A stretch of DNA of 64,000 nucleotides from Nannobrachium achirus (GCA_963921795.1 OY997642.1:58512927-58576926), one strand, 5' to 3'; shown: positions 10,481-22,099, counted from the first letter of the stretch. Numbers and translations: made by a program. The notes: generated by a model not told the origin, from the sequence alone.

Positions 10481-11703
10481 CTGGAATACCCTAAGGATAA
10501 TGGAGATTCATCACTATATGAATAAAGTAATGAACAATTTTGAGATCTAAGAACATCATCATGAATCATCTTTCTTTGCATTGACTAGAGAAGTAAGAGG
10601 TAGAAAATTACATTAAACCAAAATTCAATTTTTGCCATGGACATACAAAATGAGTGGACAATAATATCAGAAACACATAAAGAGATAGCCCTGAATAACA
10701 GGTCTGTAACTCTGAGAGTGTACAAATGTGTACAAAATAATTGTACACTCTCAGAGGGGGTCCTTGCAAATGAAACATTTGAAAACAGAAAGTAGGCTAC
10801 TAGTGGAATCTTCTGAAAACAACCTGGAGACTGATATTCAGTAATTGGGACGTATGATCCATATATTGACATTATAATGGTGTGTAAAAGAGAAAATCAA
10901 AAGTGCACTAGTCCTTCCTGCCGATAGCAATTAAACAGTCAAGAGTGGCATAAGTTCCTTTCATTTATGTGACACTGGATATAGGTGTCAACTGTCAATT
11001 CCCCCACAAACAAAAGAAAGAGGAAACAAACAATGACATAGGCTAACATATGATATTTACATTTCTAAAAGCTTCTCCTTTTCTTACTCACTTTTTCTTG
11101 TGTAGCCATATTCCTATTTAACCAAAATCAATTCTCTCTATTTTAAACCTTATGATACATTTCAAGTTTTAGTTTACATATTCTCAAATTGCTGCTTATT
11201 ATGCTTAAATAATAAGCTTGTCGTTGATTTATCTATAACACTCAGTTGGAACACAGAATTCATTCAAACACAGGTATATGGTAAGTTAAAGCAGTGGTTC
11301 TCAACCTGTGGGTCAGGACCCCCAGGGGTCCCCCCAAAATATGTTGGGGGGTCCGCAGATGATTAGCTTAATTATTGTTTTCTCACTCAACAGTAAACAA
11401 ACCAACATACACCAGTAAGACTCCTTAATCGGGAGATAAGCGACCGTCAGGTCGCAGCGTGATTTTAGGGCAAAATCTGTAGGAGCAGTGTCCAAAAATG
11501 TGTTTGAAAAAATCGGCCTGATGTTGGCGCTATATGGGACAGATCCATGTTGATGACATGAGTGTAGACATACTGTGTACCGATTTGCGTGATTTTAGGG
11601 CAAAATCTGTAGGAGCAGTGTCCAAAACTGATCTATCTATAACACTCAGTTGGAACACAGAATTCAATCAACCACAGGTATAATGTATGTTAAAGAGTCT
11701 AAC

Positions 11704-11814
11704 CTGGTTCTCCTGGCATCACTTGGACCCCTGGTTCAGCACTGGCTCCCTCGCTCTCGTGAAGGCGTCCTCCTTGATCGGCGATGTCCTCCGTCTGGCC
11801 AGCTCTGGTCTCAG
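11704..11814 (-). CDS. 37-codon linker exon, copy 3
   Basis: Same 111-bp phase 1-1 exon, second sequence type: the frame ends GVQVMPGEPG and its upstream flank reads GAAACTTTTTAACATC on the + strand, as in copy 4. The acceptor context is CCTTAG|CTGAGACC. The frame is open. Confidence 0.55.
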
Positions 11815-12170
11815 CTAAGGTCTCACAGCGGTAGCGAAGAAACTTTTTAACATCAAAGACCCCCAAATCGATACATGTTCGAGGGACCCCTGTAAGAGAA
11901 GATTTATGCAAAAAGAAAGAAAGAAAGAAAGGAAATCTAAATGATTAAAAGATTCCCAAACAGTTTCAATATTTTTGAATAGCAAACGTTTGAAAGGATA
12001 ATGTGGTTGAAATGATTGTGATGCTATCAGGGACCCCTGGAACCCCCTCAAGGACCCCTAGGGTTCCCCGGACCCCACTTTGAAAACCAATGGTGTTGTG
12101 AATGGTGCGGAATTAACACTTATTTTTGGATTGATGGGACATCTTGCCTAATAAGAACTAACATTGTTTA

Positions 12171-12880
12171 AAGGAAATGCCCAGAAAGTGTAAACTCTTT
12201 AATATGATTCTTCATTTATATGATCTATTAAATACTGTGTATGAATGAACCTGTGTACAATAAAATACCACGTCCTACACAAAGACATTGTAGCTATACT
12301 TGTTCAACTCAGCTGATGTAATGCATACAAGCATATCTATACTTTATAAATAAATACTTTAATGTTACCCTGAACATAATGAACAAATGATGACATTGTA
12401 TTTTGTGTTGAGGCATAACTTGACTATATGAGATCTTGTGTAATGTTCACCTAGTGAAATAAATTAGTTGATAACTAATGCTAAAATAAAAATAAAATGC
12501 TGAAATAAAACAATTGAAACTTTACATTCCATGTTAAAAGACAATTTAACAGAAAACCATAATGGATTACTTTTGCACTGTCAATAGCGCAGTTGTTTTG
12601 TCATAGTTCCAATTCAAATGTATCCAGCATGTTGTTGACCCTTGCTGAACGGATAACAAGGTATCCATGACATCTTAAAATGCGCACTTCTGTTACAGGA
12701 GGATCTTAACAATGTTTGTCCTATTGAGTTTGGCATTTTAATTCATATTTTATAGTCCTACATAGTCCATATGATGCTGGTGTGTATTACTGATTAGACC
12801 CACTGTGGCATACACTACATATCGTCACTGTCGGGCAGAAACCTTGTATCTCCAAGTTTCAAATTTGTACATTTTTGTAC
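12171..12880. repeat. 710-bp duplicated block (partner at 19495-20200)
   Basis: From AAAGGAAATGCCCAGAAAGT to TTGTACATTTTT this block matches 19495-20200 almost base for base, and is present inverted at about 51860-52490. On its left the homology starts at a TTTAA word, exactly where the TTAA-flanked element ends at 19490. On its right it runs straight into a GAAA tract, a recombination joint. Noncoding. Confidence 0.85.
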
Positions 12881-13120
12881 AAGAAAGAAAGAAAGAAAGA
12901 AAATCTAAATGATTAAAAGATTCCCAAAAGGTTTAGACATTTTATGAATAGCAAACGTTTGAAAGGATAATGTGGTTGAAATGATTGTGATGCTATCTGG
13001 GACCCCTGGAACCCCCTCAATGACCCCTAGGGTTCCCCGGACCCCACTTTGAAAACCAATGGTGTTGTGAATGGTGCGGAATTAACACTTATTTTTGGAT
13101 TGATGGGACATCTTGCCTAA

Positions 13121-13395
13121 TAATAATAGATTGCATTTTTATATCGCTTTTCTAAACAAGTTGCAAACTCAAAGCGCTTTACAATGGTCCATTCATTCAT
13201 ACATTGGGAGGTGATGCAGCGAACAGTCAACGCCAGCGTCCTCACTTCCCACATACAGCGGTCTGAATTAACCCGTTGCAGGTCAATGCAGTTTGGGGAT
13301 TCTGCAGTTGCAACTTGTTGCCTTGCGAATCACTGATGTGGACTGAGCTTTAGGATTGATGGGGAGTCTATCTACTGTATGTTAATTAGGATCAA
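13121..13395 (+). repeat. Dispersed 275-bp repeat, copy 3
   Basis: Same element as 8231-8505, in the third large unit of the tandem block. Confidence 0.7.
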
Positions 13396-14618
13396 CTGGA
13401 ATACCCTAAGGATAATGGAGATTCATCACTATATGAATAAAGTAATGAACAATTTTGAGATCTAAGAACATCATCATGAATCATCTTTCTTTGCATTGAC
13501 TAGAGAAGTAAGAGGTAGAAAATTACATTAAACCAAAATTCAATTTTTGCCATGGACATACAAAATGAGTGGACAATAATATCAGAAACACATAAAGAGA
13601 TAGCCCTGAATAACAGGTCTGTAACTCTGAGAGTGTACAAATGTGTACAAAATAATTGTACACTCTCAGAGGGGGTCCTTGCAAATGAAACATTTGAAAA
13701 CAGAAAGTAGGCTACTAGTGGAATCTTCTGAAAACAACCTGGAGACTGATATTCAGTAATTGGGACGTATGATCCATATATTGACATTATAATGGTGTGT
13801 AAAAGAGAAAATCAAAAGTGCACTAGTCCTTCCTGCCGATAGCAATTAAACAGTCAAGAGTGGCATAAGTTCCTTTCATTTATGTGACACTGGATATAGG
13901 TGTCAACTGTCAATTCCCCCACAAACAAAAGAAAGAGGAAACAAACAATGACAGAGGCTAACATATGATATTTACATTTCTAAAAGCTTCTCCTTTTCTT
14001 ACTCACTTTTTCTTGTGTAGCCATATTCCTATTTAACCAAAATCAATTCTCTCTATTTTAAACCTTATGATACATTTCAAGTTTTAGTTTACATATTCTC
14101 AAATTGCTGCTTATTATGCTTAAATAATAAGCTTGTCGTTGATTTATCTATAACACTCAGTTGGAACACAGAATTCATTCAAACACAGGTATATGGTAAG
14201 TTAAAGCAGTGGTTCTCAACCTGTGGGTCAGGACCCCCAGGGGTCCCCCCAAAATATGTTGGGGGGTCCGCAGATGATTAGCTTAATTATTGTTTTCTCA
14301 CTCAACAGTAAACAAACCAACATACACCAGTAAGACTCCTTAATCGGGAGATAAGCGACCGTCAGGTCGTAGCGTGATTTTAGGGCAAAATCTGTAGGAG
14401 CAGTGTCCAAAAATGTGTTTGAAAAAATCGGCCTGATGTTGGCGCTATATGGGACAGATCCATGTTGATGACATGAGTGTAGACATACTGTGTACCGATT
14501 TGCGTGATTTTAGGGCAAAATCTGTAGGAGCAGTGTCCAAAACTGATCTATCTATAACACTCAGTTGGAACACAGAATTCAATCAACCACAGGTATAATG
14601 TATGTTAAAGAGTCTAAC

Positions 14619-14729
14619 CTGGTTCTCCTGGCATCACTTGGACCCCTGGTTCAGCACTGGCTCCCTCGCTCTCGTGAAGGCGTCCTCCTTGATCGGCGAT
14701 GTCCTCCGTCTGGCCAGCTCTGGTCTCAG
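14619..14729 (-). CDS. 37-codon linker exon, copy 4
   Basis: Identical by eye to copy 3 (11704-11814), including splice sites, and phase 1-1. It is the first linker-exon copy met when reading the minus strand from the PYRIN exon at 29 kb. Confidence 0.55.
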
Positions 14730-15154
14730 CTAAGGTCTCACAGCGGTAGCGAAGAAACTTTTTAACATCAAAGACCCCCAAATCGATACATGTTCGAGGG
14801 ACCCCTGTAAGAGAAGATTTATGCAAAAAGAAAGAAAGAAAGAAAGGAAATCTAAATGATTAAAAGATTCCCAAACAGTTTCAATATTTTTGAATAGCAA
14901 ACGTTTGAAAGGATAATGTGGTTGAAATGATTGTGATGCTATCAGGGACCCCTGGAACCCCCTCAAGGACCCCTAGGGTTCCCCGGACCCCACTTTGAAA
15001 ACCAATGGTGTTGTGAATGGTGCGGAATTAACACTTATTTTTGGATTGATGGGACATCTTGCCTAATAAGAACTAACATTATTTAAGACATGTTATTACA
15101 TGAAAGTAATTATCCACCAACATAGTAATGTCAGTAGTTACAGGATGTGTAGTT

Positions 15155-15240
15155 ACAACTTCTTCAGATACACTGAAGAAGGCTTACAGCCGAAACGTTT
15201 GTTTCTCATCCATGCAAATGCAACAATAAAGAAAAAACAA
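15155..15240 (+). repeat. SINE/LINE-tail-like sequence
   Basis: Contains ACTGAAGAAGGCTTACAGCC followed by GAAACGTTTGTTTCTCATCC, a word pair often seen at the 3' ends of vertebrate retroposons. No tRNA-like head is present upstream, so it is a fragment. Confidence 0.4.
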
Positions 15241-15640
15241 CTCTTGCCACTGTGTGCGATCCATCCTCCTCCTTCTACATGTTGATTTAAAGGGATACCG
15301 CACCGGTAGAGTCAGAGCGCGGTGGTAACCAAAAAGTCTATTCACAGTTACAACTACTGACATTACAATGACAGTACTAGTAATTATACGGCCCGTGGCT
15401 TCATTCCTAAAGTGTACGATACGCGGTTGAAGATACGATACATGGGCGATATTGACTAATTCATGGTGATACGACACGATTCAATGATTTAAAAGCAATA
15501 TAGTAACTATTTAGCAAAGAAATTAAATCTGTGTGAATGTGTCAATAGCAGTTTTTTAATTAATTCCATCAAATTGATTTTCTAAAGCCCTAATGAATCA
15601 CATCTCTGATCATTATAGATACAAATGTTAATTCTAACTG

Positions 15641-15688
<48 letters not shown>

Positions 15689-15690
15689 TG
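15641..15690 (+). repeat. (TGCG)n microsatellite
   Basis: About 12 TGCG units, 29 bp from the donor side of the exon at 15719-15829. The Arg/Ala/Cys/Val repeat frames across it are artefacts. Confidence 0.95.
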
Positions 15691-15718
15691 TGTACGTGTG
15701 TGGTCTGGTTGTTCTTAC

Positions 15719-15829
15719 GGTCTTCTTCTTGTTCTTGGTCCCCCAGCAGGATGTGTCTCTGTTTGGACAGGGCCTTGCGACCAGCCTGGCGCTGTTTAGG
15801 CTTCACCTCCTGCTCATCTTCACTGTCGT
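15719..15829 (-). CDS. Orphan 111-bp phase 1-1 exon, acidic/basic linker
   Basis: On the minus strand an acceptor (TTTATGCATTCAG) is followed by an open 111-bp exon and a strong donor (GACC|GTAAGA). Entry and exit phases are both 1, and the length equals that of the four linker exons to its left, but the peptide differs: it starts DDSEDEQEVKPKQRQAGR and ends GDQEQEED, with mixed acidic and basic runs and no recognised domain. Length, phase and strand suggest it belongs to the same modular NLR-like transcription unit. The protein itself I do not recognise. Confidence 0.5.
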
Positions 15830-15867
15830 CTGAATGCATAAACAGAAGAGATTTCATCAGATGCAAG

Positions 15868-16187
15868 TAGGGATGCTCCATCGGTATCAGCAAATAAAGC
15901 TGAAATTAACAGATGGCAGCAGCCGATATTTATTGTTTTATTTATAGTTGTTGACAAGCATACATTTTGTGCTGGCTGTGTTGGTGTGTTGGTTATGTGT
16001 GTTGGTTATCTGTAGCCTACCAAGCTGTAGATTCTGTTATTTCTTATAATGAAGATGTATTTATTTCCCCGGCACAAAAGGAGGAAACAAATATATAAAC
16101 AGATATCGGTATCAGTATCGGTTATCGGCTAAATTGGTCTTTTAAACATCGTATCGGCCAAGAATGTCCATATCAGTGCATCCCTAT
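15868..16187. mobile_element. hAT-like MITE, TIR TAGGGATGCWCCRATA type
   Basis: Begins TAGGGATGCTCCATCGGTAT and ends CAGTGCATCCCTA, with ATCGGTATCAG/ATATCGG words repeated near both ends. This is the terminal pattern of a common fish hAT-type non-autonomous element. No clean 8-bp target duplication survives and there is no coding content. Confidence 0.65.
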
Positions 16188-17754
16188 ATGCACGTATACA
16201 ACACATACCGTAGACCTGCAGACTAACTAACTAGATCCACATATACAACACATACTGTAGAGATGCAGACTAACTAGATGCACGTATACAACACATACTG
16301 TAGAGATGCAGACTAACTAACTAGATCCACACATACAACACATACTGTAGAGATGCAGACTAACTAACTAGATGCACGTATACAACACATACTGTAGAGA
16401 TGCAGACTAACTAGATGCACGTATACAACACATACTGTAGAGATGCAGACTAACTAACTAGATCCACACATACAACACATACTGTAGAGATGCAGACTAA
16501 CTAACCAGATGCACGTATACAACACATACTGTAGAGCTGCAGACTAACTAACTAGATCCACATATACAACACATACTGTAGAGATGCAGACTAACTAGAT
16601 GCACGTATACAACACATACTGTAGAGATGCAGACTAACTAACTAGATCCACACATACAACACATACTGTAGAGATGCAGACTAACTAACTAGATGCACGT
16701 ATACAACACATACTGTAGAGATGCAGACTAACTAGATGCACGTATACAACACATACTGTAGAGATGCAGACTAACTAACTAGATCCACATATACAACACA
16801 TACTGTAGAGATGCAGACTAACTAACTAGATGCACGTATACAACACATACTGTAGAGATGCAGACTAACTAACTAGATGCACGTATACAACACATACTGT
16901 AGAGATGCAGACTAACTAGATGCACGTATACAACACATACTGTAGAGATGCAGACTAACTAGATGCACATATACAACACATACTGTAGAGCTGCAGACTA
17001 ACTAACTAGATGCACATATACAACACATACTGTAGAGCTGCAGACTAACTAACTAGATGCACCTATACAACACATACTGTAGAGCTGCAGACTAACTAAC
17101 TAGATGCACCTACAGTATACAACACATACCGTAGAGCTGCAGACTAACTAACTAGATGCACCTATACAACATACTGTAAACCTGCAGACTAACTAACTAG
17201 ATGCACCTATACAACACATACCGTAGAGCTGCAGACTAACTAACTAGATGCACCTATACAACACATACTGTAGAGCTGCAGACTAACTAACTAGATGCAC
17301 GTATACAACACATACTGTAGAGCTGCAGACTAACCAACTAGATGCACCTATACAACATACTGTAGAGCTGCAGACTAACTAACTAGATGCACGTATACAA
17401 CACATACTGTAGACCTGCAGACTAACTAACTAGATGCACCTATACAACACATACTGTAGAGCTGCAGACTAACTAACTAGATGCACGTATACAACACATA
17501 CTGTAGACCTGCAGACTAACCAACTAGATGCACCTATACAACATACTGTAGAGCTGCAGACTAACTAACTAGATGCACGTATTCAACACATACTGTAGAC
17601 CTGCAGACTAACTAACTAGATGCACCTATACAACACATACTGTAGAGCTGCAGACTAACTAACTAGATGCACCTATACAACACATACTGTAGAGCTGCAG
17701 ACTAACTAACTAGATGCACGTATACAACATACTGTAAACCTGCAGACTAACTCA
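16188..17754. repeat. 47-bp minisatellite, about 34 copies
   Basis: The unit is about 47 bp and reads CTAACTAACTAGATGCAC, GTATACAACACATACTG, TAGAGATGCAGA. Some copies are 43 bp by loss of one CTAA. Two unit types (GATCCACA and GATGCACGT) alternate in the left third, giving a higher-order pattern; in the right half the AGAGATG form is replaced by AGAGCTG. No unique spacers exist, so it is not CRISPR-like. Confidence 0.95.
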
Positions 17755-18099
17755 AAGTGGAATCAAGAAGCACACGTTTGAAAACAACACCATCTTGAAT
17801 CACTTCTGGTATTCAATTGTTGTGTTCTTTGAAGTGCTCTTATAGCTCCAAAAAGGTGTGTACACAATCCTGATCACTGAATTACGCTGCGTAATAGAGC
17901 AAAGCCACCCAGTTTATTGAACCAGAAAAATACAAACCACCCTGTCCAACTATTCTCTCCACAAATGCAATACATTATGTATTTACTACTCATCTATTAT
18001 TGTAATGAGATGGCTTAAAGAAAACTAAGGAAGACAACATATCTGATTTGATGTGAATGAATTGAGAGAATATTGTGTTTCCTTGTATTGAGGCTTTAC

Positions 18100-18420
18100 C
18101 TGCTGTGGCTGCAGCTGGAGGGTTGCACCATGGCATTGTCTTCAGACCAGGAAACCCTTCTGTTAGTCGAGTGTCTTGTAGCAGACGCAGGAACAACCTG
18201 CACGTTGGTTCACCCTTGAAAAGCATTTTGTCCACAAGGACAGTGGCTGCGTCCATTGGGACAGAGATGCTCATCAGGTGTTTGTATTCAGGGTAGACCA
18301 GTAGCTTTTCAGGCCAGTGTGAAAATACACACTGGATGACAAAGTTAATGTCTAGAATTAGAATGTCCAGGAGTTCCATCTTGTTTTGTCTGAGCAACTC
18401 TGAAGCCTCCATGCTGATCT
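18100..18420 (-). CDS. CARD-like death-fold exon of an NLR-like gene
   Basis: Minus-strand exon with acceptor TTCTCTTCCAG at 18421 side and donor CAG|GTAAAG at its end. It is 321 bp, phase 1 in and phase 1 out (107 codons). The product reads ASELLRQNKMELLDIL, then VYPEYKHLMSI, then DKMLFKGEPTCRLFLRLLQD, which follows the helix pattern of caspase-recruitment domains: basic helix 1 with RxNKxELL, Y-x-x-L before helix 4, KG with C-x-x-FL in helix 5. The C-terminal tail ends in an Ala-rich run. CARDs recruit caspases or adaptor CARDs in inflammasomes. Neighbours on the strand are the PYRIN exon upstream and linker exons downstream. No NACHT is in the window, so completeness is unknown; other death folds are possible. 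Confidence 0.6.
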
Positions 18421-18610
18421 CTGGAAGAGAAGAAAGGACACATTTGTTATTAACCATTTCTACCATTGTACTACCTAGCGTTGCTGTTGACGGTCTTTTG
18501 AATAACATGTGGTTTCGTTTTATTCATATTTTTGAGCGGTGGTAAACCGCTCCATAGAGTGGCTGTGTTTGTGACTGTAGCCAGATTCCTGTCATGTTTT
18601 GCCATAGCAA

Positions 18611-18629
18611 TGTGTGTGTGTGTGTGTGT
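18611..18629 (+). repeat. (TG)n microsatellite
   Basis: Short TG run near the CARD-like exon, on its 5' side. Confidence 0.9.
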
Positions 18630-18721
18630 CTGTAGCCTGTACATCCTAGACTTATATCCTAGTCTGAAGACGTTATGCAAGCACGACCACTGCTCACTTC
18701 ACATTGGGAGTGATTTTTTAC

Positions 18722-18725
18722 GCGC

Positions 18726-18806
<81 letters not shown>

Positions 18807-18836
18807 TGTGTGTGCGTGCATGTGTGCGTGTGTGAG
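18722..18836 (+). repeat. (TG)n/(TGCG)n compound microsatellite
   Basis: TG run followed by about 14 TGCG units and a degenerate tail. Cys/Val and Thr/His repeat frames over it are artefacts. Confidence 0.95.
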
Positions 18837-18877
18837 TTTGCTGTAGTCATCTATTTGCAGGTGTCAGCTCACCTTAA

Positions 18878-19490
18878 CCCTTAAGTGCTGTTCGGGTCAT
18901 TTTGACCCGTTTTACATTTTAATTTGGAAAAAAAAGGTAGAAGTTAAAAATGTTTCCACCTGAAACTCACTGGCCTTAAAGATTCTTCTGAGATGAACAT
19001 GTAAAACAAATATTTTTGCACTACACCCATGCTACACCCCCCTCATATTTTTTGAACCTTAAGTGCTGTTCGGGTCATTTTGACCCAGAAGCACAGAAAT
19101 ACACAGTATTATGCCAAAACACAGACACACAGTCACCCCCACTTCTAACACCCCCCTTCCGAAGCCCCATTCCGAACCCTCCACCCCTTCCTATAAGCAT
19201 GAGCAATATTGCCCAGTATTAAATGAAGTAGTTTTTTTTACATGGATTTCAGCTAAATCAGTAAAAACGCCTAGCTCTTTCAGTGTTTAATGTGATATAG
19301 CAAAGCAGAAATGCAAACATTTACCAAATATATCATATGAATTGTTTGGTATTGAGTCAAAGTCAATGTATCATGATGATTTGTTAAGTTAAAATGTATA
19401 TTAGTGTTGTTTTTTTTAAACCAAATATCCACCGGGTCAAAATGACCCGAACAGAACGAAGGTGTAGTGAATCTGAACAGAACTTAAGGG
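18878..19490. mobile_element. TTAA-flanked piggyBac-like MITE
   Basis: Both ends are flanked by TTAA (18874-18877 and 19491-19494). The termini are CCCTTAAGTGCTGTTC at the left and the mirror of CCCTTAAGTTCTGTTC at the right, with subterminal inverted CGGGTCATTTTGACCCG motifs (18893-18910, 19433-19450) and an extra internal copy near 19054. TTAA targets with CCC ends are the hallmark of piggyBac elements. No transposase is present. The TTAA at its right end coincides with the start of the 710-bp duplicated block shared with 12171. Confidence 0.75.
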
Positions 19491-20140
19491 TTAAAGGAAA
19501 TGCCCAGAAAGTGTAAACTCTTTAATATGATTCTTCATTTATATGATCTATTAAATACTGTGTATGAATGAACCTGTGTACAATAAAATACCACGTCCTA
19601 CACAAAGACATTGTAGCTATACTTGTTCAACTCAGCTGATGTAATGCATACAAGCATATCTATACTTTATAAATAAATACTTTAATGTTACCCTGAACAT
19701 AATGAACAAATGATGACATTGTATTTTGTGTTGAGGCATAACTTGACTATATGAGATCTTGTGTAATGTTCACCTAGTGAAATAAATTAGTTGATAACTA
19801 ATGCTAAAATAAAAATAAAATGCTGAAATAAAACAATTGAAACTTTACATTCCATGTTAAAAGACAATTTAACAGAAAACCATAATGGATTACTTTTGCA
19901 CTGTCAATAGCGCAGTTGTTTTGTCATAGTTCCAATTCAAATGTATCCAGCATGTTGTTGACCCTTGCTGAACGGATAACAAGGTATCCATGACATCTTA
20001 AAATGCACACTTCTGTTACAGGAGGATCTTAACAATGTTTGTCCTATTGAGTTTGGCATTTTAATTCATATTTTATAGTCCTACATAGTCCATATGATGC
20101 TGGTGTGTATTACTGATTAGACCCACTGTGGCATACACTA

Positions 20141-20385
20141 CATATCGTCACTGTCGGGCAGAAATCTTGTATCTCCAAGTTTCAAATTTGTACATTTTTC
20201 CGTGAAGTAAAGCCCTGCTTCATCAACAAGGCCGTCGCACAAAAGTAGTGAAAACAGCCGATCTACAAGCACACAACGCCTCGCACCGCGAGTTTAAAAC
20301 CACTAGTTTAAATCATTTTTAAATTCATAAGTGCAAAACCAACAGTTTTGGACATACAAGGTTTCCACCCGACAACGACGATATG
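20141..20385. mobile_element. 245-bp TIR element with hairpin core, copy A
   Basis: TIRs of about 37 bp: CATATCGTCACTGTCGGGCA at the left and, on the opposite strand from the right end, CATATCGTCGTTGTCGGGTG, each followed by GAAAyCTTGTATsTCC. The core (20249-20291) is a half copy of the dispersed GATCTACAAGC hairpin. A sister copy with the same plan lies at 62674-62936. The mirror arm near 51850 lacks it, keeping the flanks GCATACAC and ATGCTTCTACATG. Confidence 0.75.
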
Positions 20386-21122
20386 CTTCTACATGCTTTT
20401 GACTACATTGTTGATTTGACTCTGTATGGTCAATGTTTGATGACCGTGTACATAGTGATGGAGAAGGTACCGATGTCTCTGGTTCACATTGGCACATTTC
20501 ACTCAGGTTTTTTCATCTCACTCAAGTCACTTTGTCTCTTGACCTCACTCAGCAACAAAATAAAAAGAAAATAAACAAAAATAAAAATAAAACAATTCAA
20601 AGGAGGCAAGCAGTGATCACCCCATGATGCGCACTGCAATGTAGTTTCAAATGCAGTACATTGCAGATGCTTTTTTGAGAGTAAAAAACTAAAAAAGAAG
20701 AAGCCACATGTGACATGCATGATCTGGGCAGATTGCCTCAGGAAATGTGCCAATCTCAACCCAAAACAACGCTACTGTAGGGCCTGTTCCATTCTTCAAG
20801 ACTGCATTTTGATGTACTTTTGTATTCTCTTCACTACGTGAAATTGGAGAATTCCCCCCTGGGATCAATAAAGGGAATCTCAAATCTCCCGCTGATTTGA
20901 AGAAGTTGTGTACCGTCACTACAGTGTTGTGGCGCAAACTGGCAAGAATACCCTATAGATTCTAATGGGTGCAAGCACCCCTTGAAGAGGAACTGTCTAA
21001 AGTACATTTTGGTCCTGTGTTTGCTGCAACTAGAAGTTGCTATTGAAACTTGTTGGCTGGACTGCACTAATTCCCACCTCTTGCTGCACCCGTCTCTCCT
21101 GAAAAGCTGGCTTCAGGAGAGA

Positions 21123-21239
21123 CGTGGCGGAGGCGGTACAGCTCTCTGGAGCTCTGTTGGGGGAGGTGCAGTTTGATTTGTAGGCAAGTCGGGAGATATT
21201 CTTCGGTGTCCAATGTCTGAGATGCCATCCTTTGTGTGA
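21123..21239 (-). pseudogene. tifa: TIFA coding exon, truncated copy
   Basis: On the minus strand an acceptor (TTGCTCACAG at 21240-21249) opens an exon whose frame matches the first 28 or so residues of the intact TIFA at 49738 (TCLQIKLHLPQQSSREL is nearly identical). Two defects are visible. The TIFA start codon is TTG at 21211-21213 instead of ATG. After TYR-Arg-Leu near 21125 the sequence jumps to DNA that in the mirror arm lies at about 51419, so a deletion equal to about 1.6 kb has removed the FHA domain and 3' region. The acceptor still enters in phase 1 with an open leader. Non-functional as TIFA. Confidence 0.85.
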
Positions 21240-22099
21240 CTGTGAGCAAAAAAGGAAGGGGGAAAAAGAAAAGAAAATATAAGTCTATACTTCACTGTCG
21301 GGAATAAGTAACAGCTAACAAATGCAAATTAACAAAAACTGGTAGGCCTACAAAAGACTTGGCCAATCCTTGCCTCCCCTGACCCTTTTAATGTGCTTTT
21401 TACTGTACTTTTTGCATAGTACTGTGTTTTATTTGTCTGTCATAATGTTGTATGAATTGAGTTCAAAGGGACCCCAATGCAAACAAGCTTTATACTTTTA
21501 GTTGACCTTGTATCAGTGGACGTATAGGCTACTGTCCTGTACCTTTTCCTACTTCTAACAAAGTCTTCAACCAATCAATTAGTCATATATTTTACAAAAT
21601 AAGTTATTAGCGTTATATGCCCGTTAGAAAATAAATGACCTTATAAAGTTGCCCATGTTTAATCCACCAGCCAAACCGGCCCAAAATACACAATAAGTCA
21701 AAAACTACGGATCAAAGCAAAGTAGCCTATAATGTGAAAGTAACAGCGTGGAGGACTGCTGTCAACCGTCACTGTTTAAAAAGTATGCTCTTTCATAATC
21801 AGAGCTCACAAGACAGGAGAGAGTTGGGGAGGGGCAGTGGTGGGAAAAGTAGACTAAGACTACTAGTAGACTACTCACTCACTCCATTTTTTCGGCACCT
21901 CCGCAAGGTCCAAGTGAACACAGCGTCCTTTCTCCCTAGTCCTTTCCCACCACTGGCCCCCACCATTGCGCTTAGATTCATTGGGAAACGCCAGGTTGCG
22001 CTTATCAACACTGCTATCACTACGCAATGTAGAATTACACAACTAAAAGTATGCAGAATGTCCCATTTCACAAGTTCAAATGTATAAAAATATTTTTTG

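Larger units (their letters stand above)
7441..15085. repeat. Tandem segmental duplication with four linker-exon copies
   Basis: The block starting TATAACACTCAGTTGGAAC recurs at about 7670, 9665, 11640 and 14555, giving steps of 1995, 1975 and 2915 bp. Units 1 and 2 look nearly identical by eye, differing mainly in GAAA-microsatellite length. The third step is longer because it contains a 710-bp block (12171-12880) that also occurs at 19495-20200. Units 3 and 4 carry a different exon allele and a shorter GAAA tract. High identity suggests recent unequal exchange or gene conversion; collapse or expansion in assembly is the alternative. Confidence 0.85.

Noticed and set aside
16188..17754. CRISPR-like regular repeat
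   Set aside because: Repeats are contiguous tandem units with no unique spacers, and the window is vertebrate.
18532..18850. Cys/Val and Thr/His repeat proteins
   Set aside because: Translations of TG and TGCG microsatellites; likewise at 15582-15893, 61755-62056 and 63123-63606.
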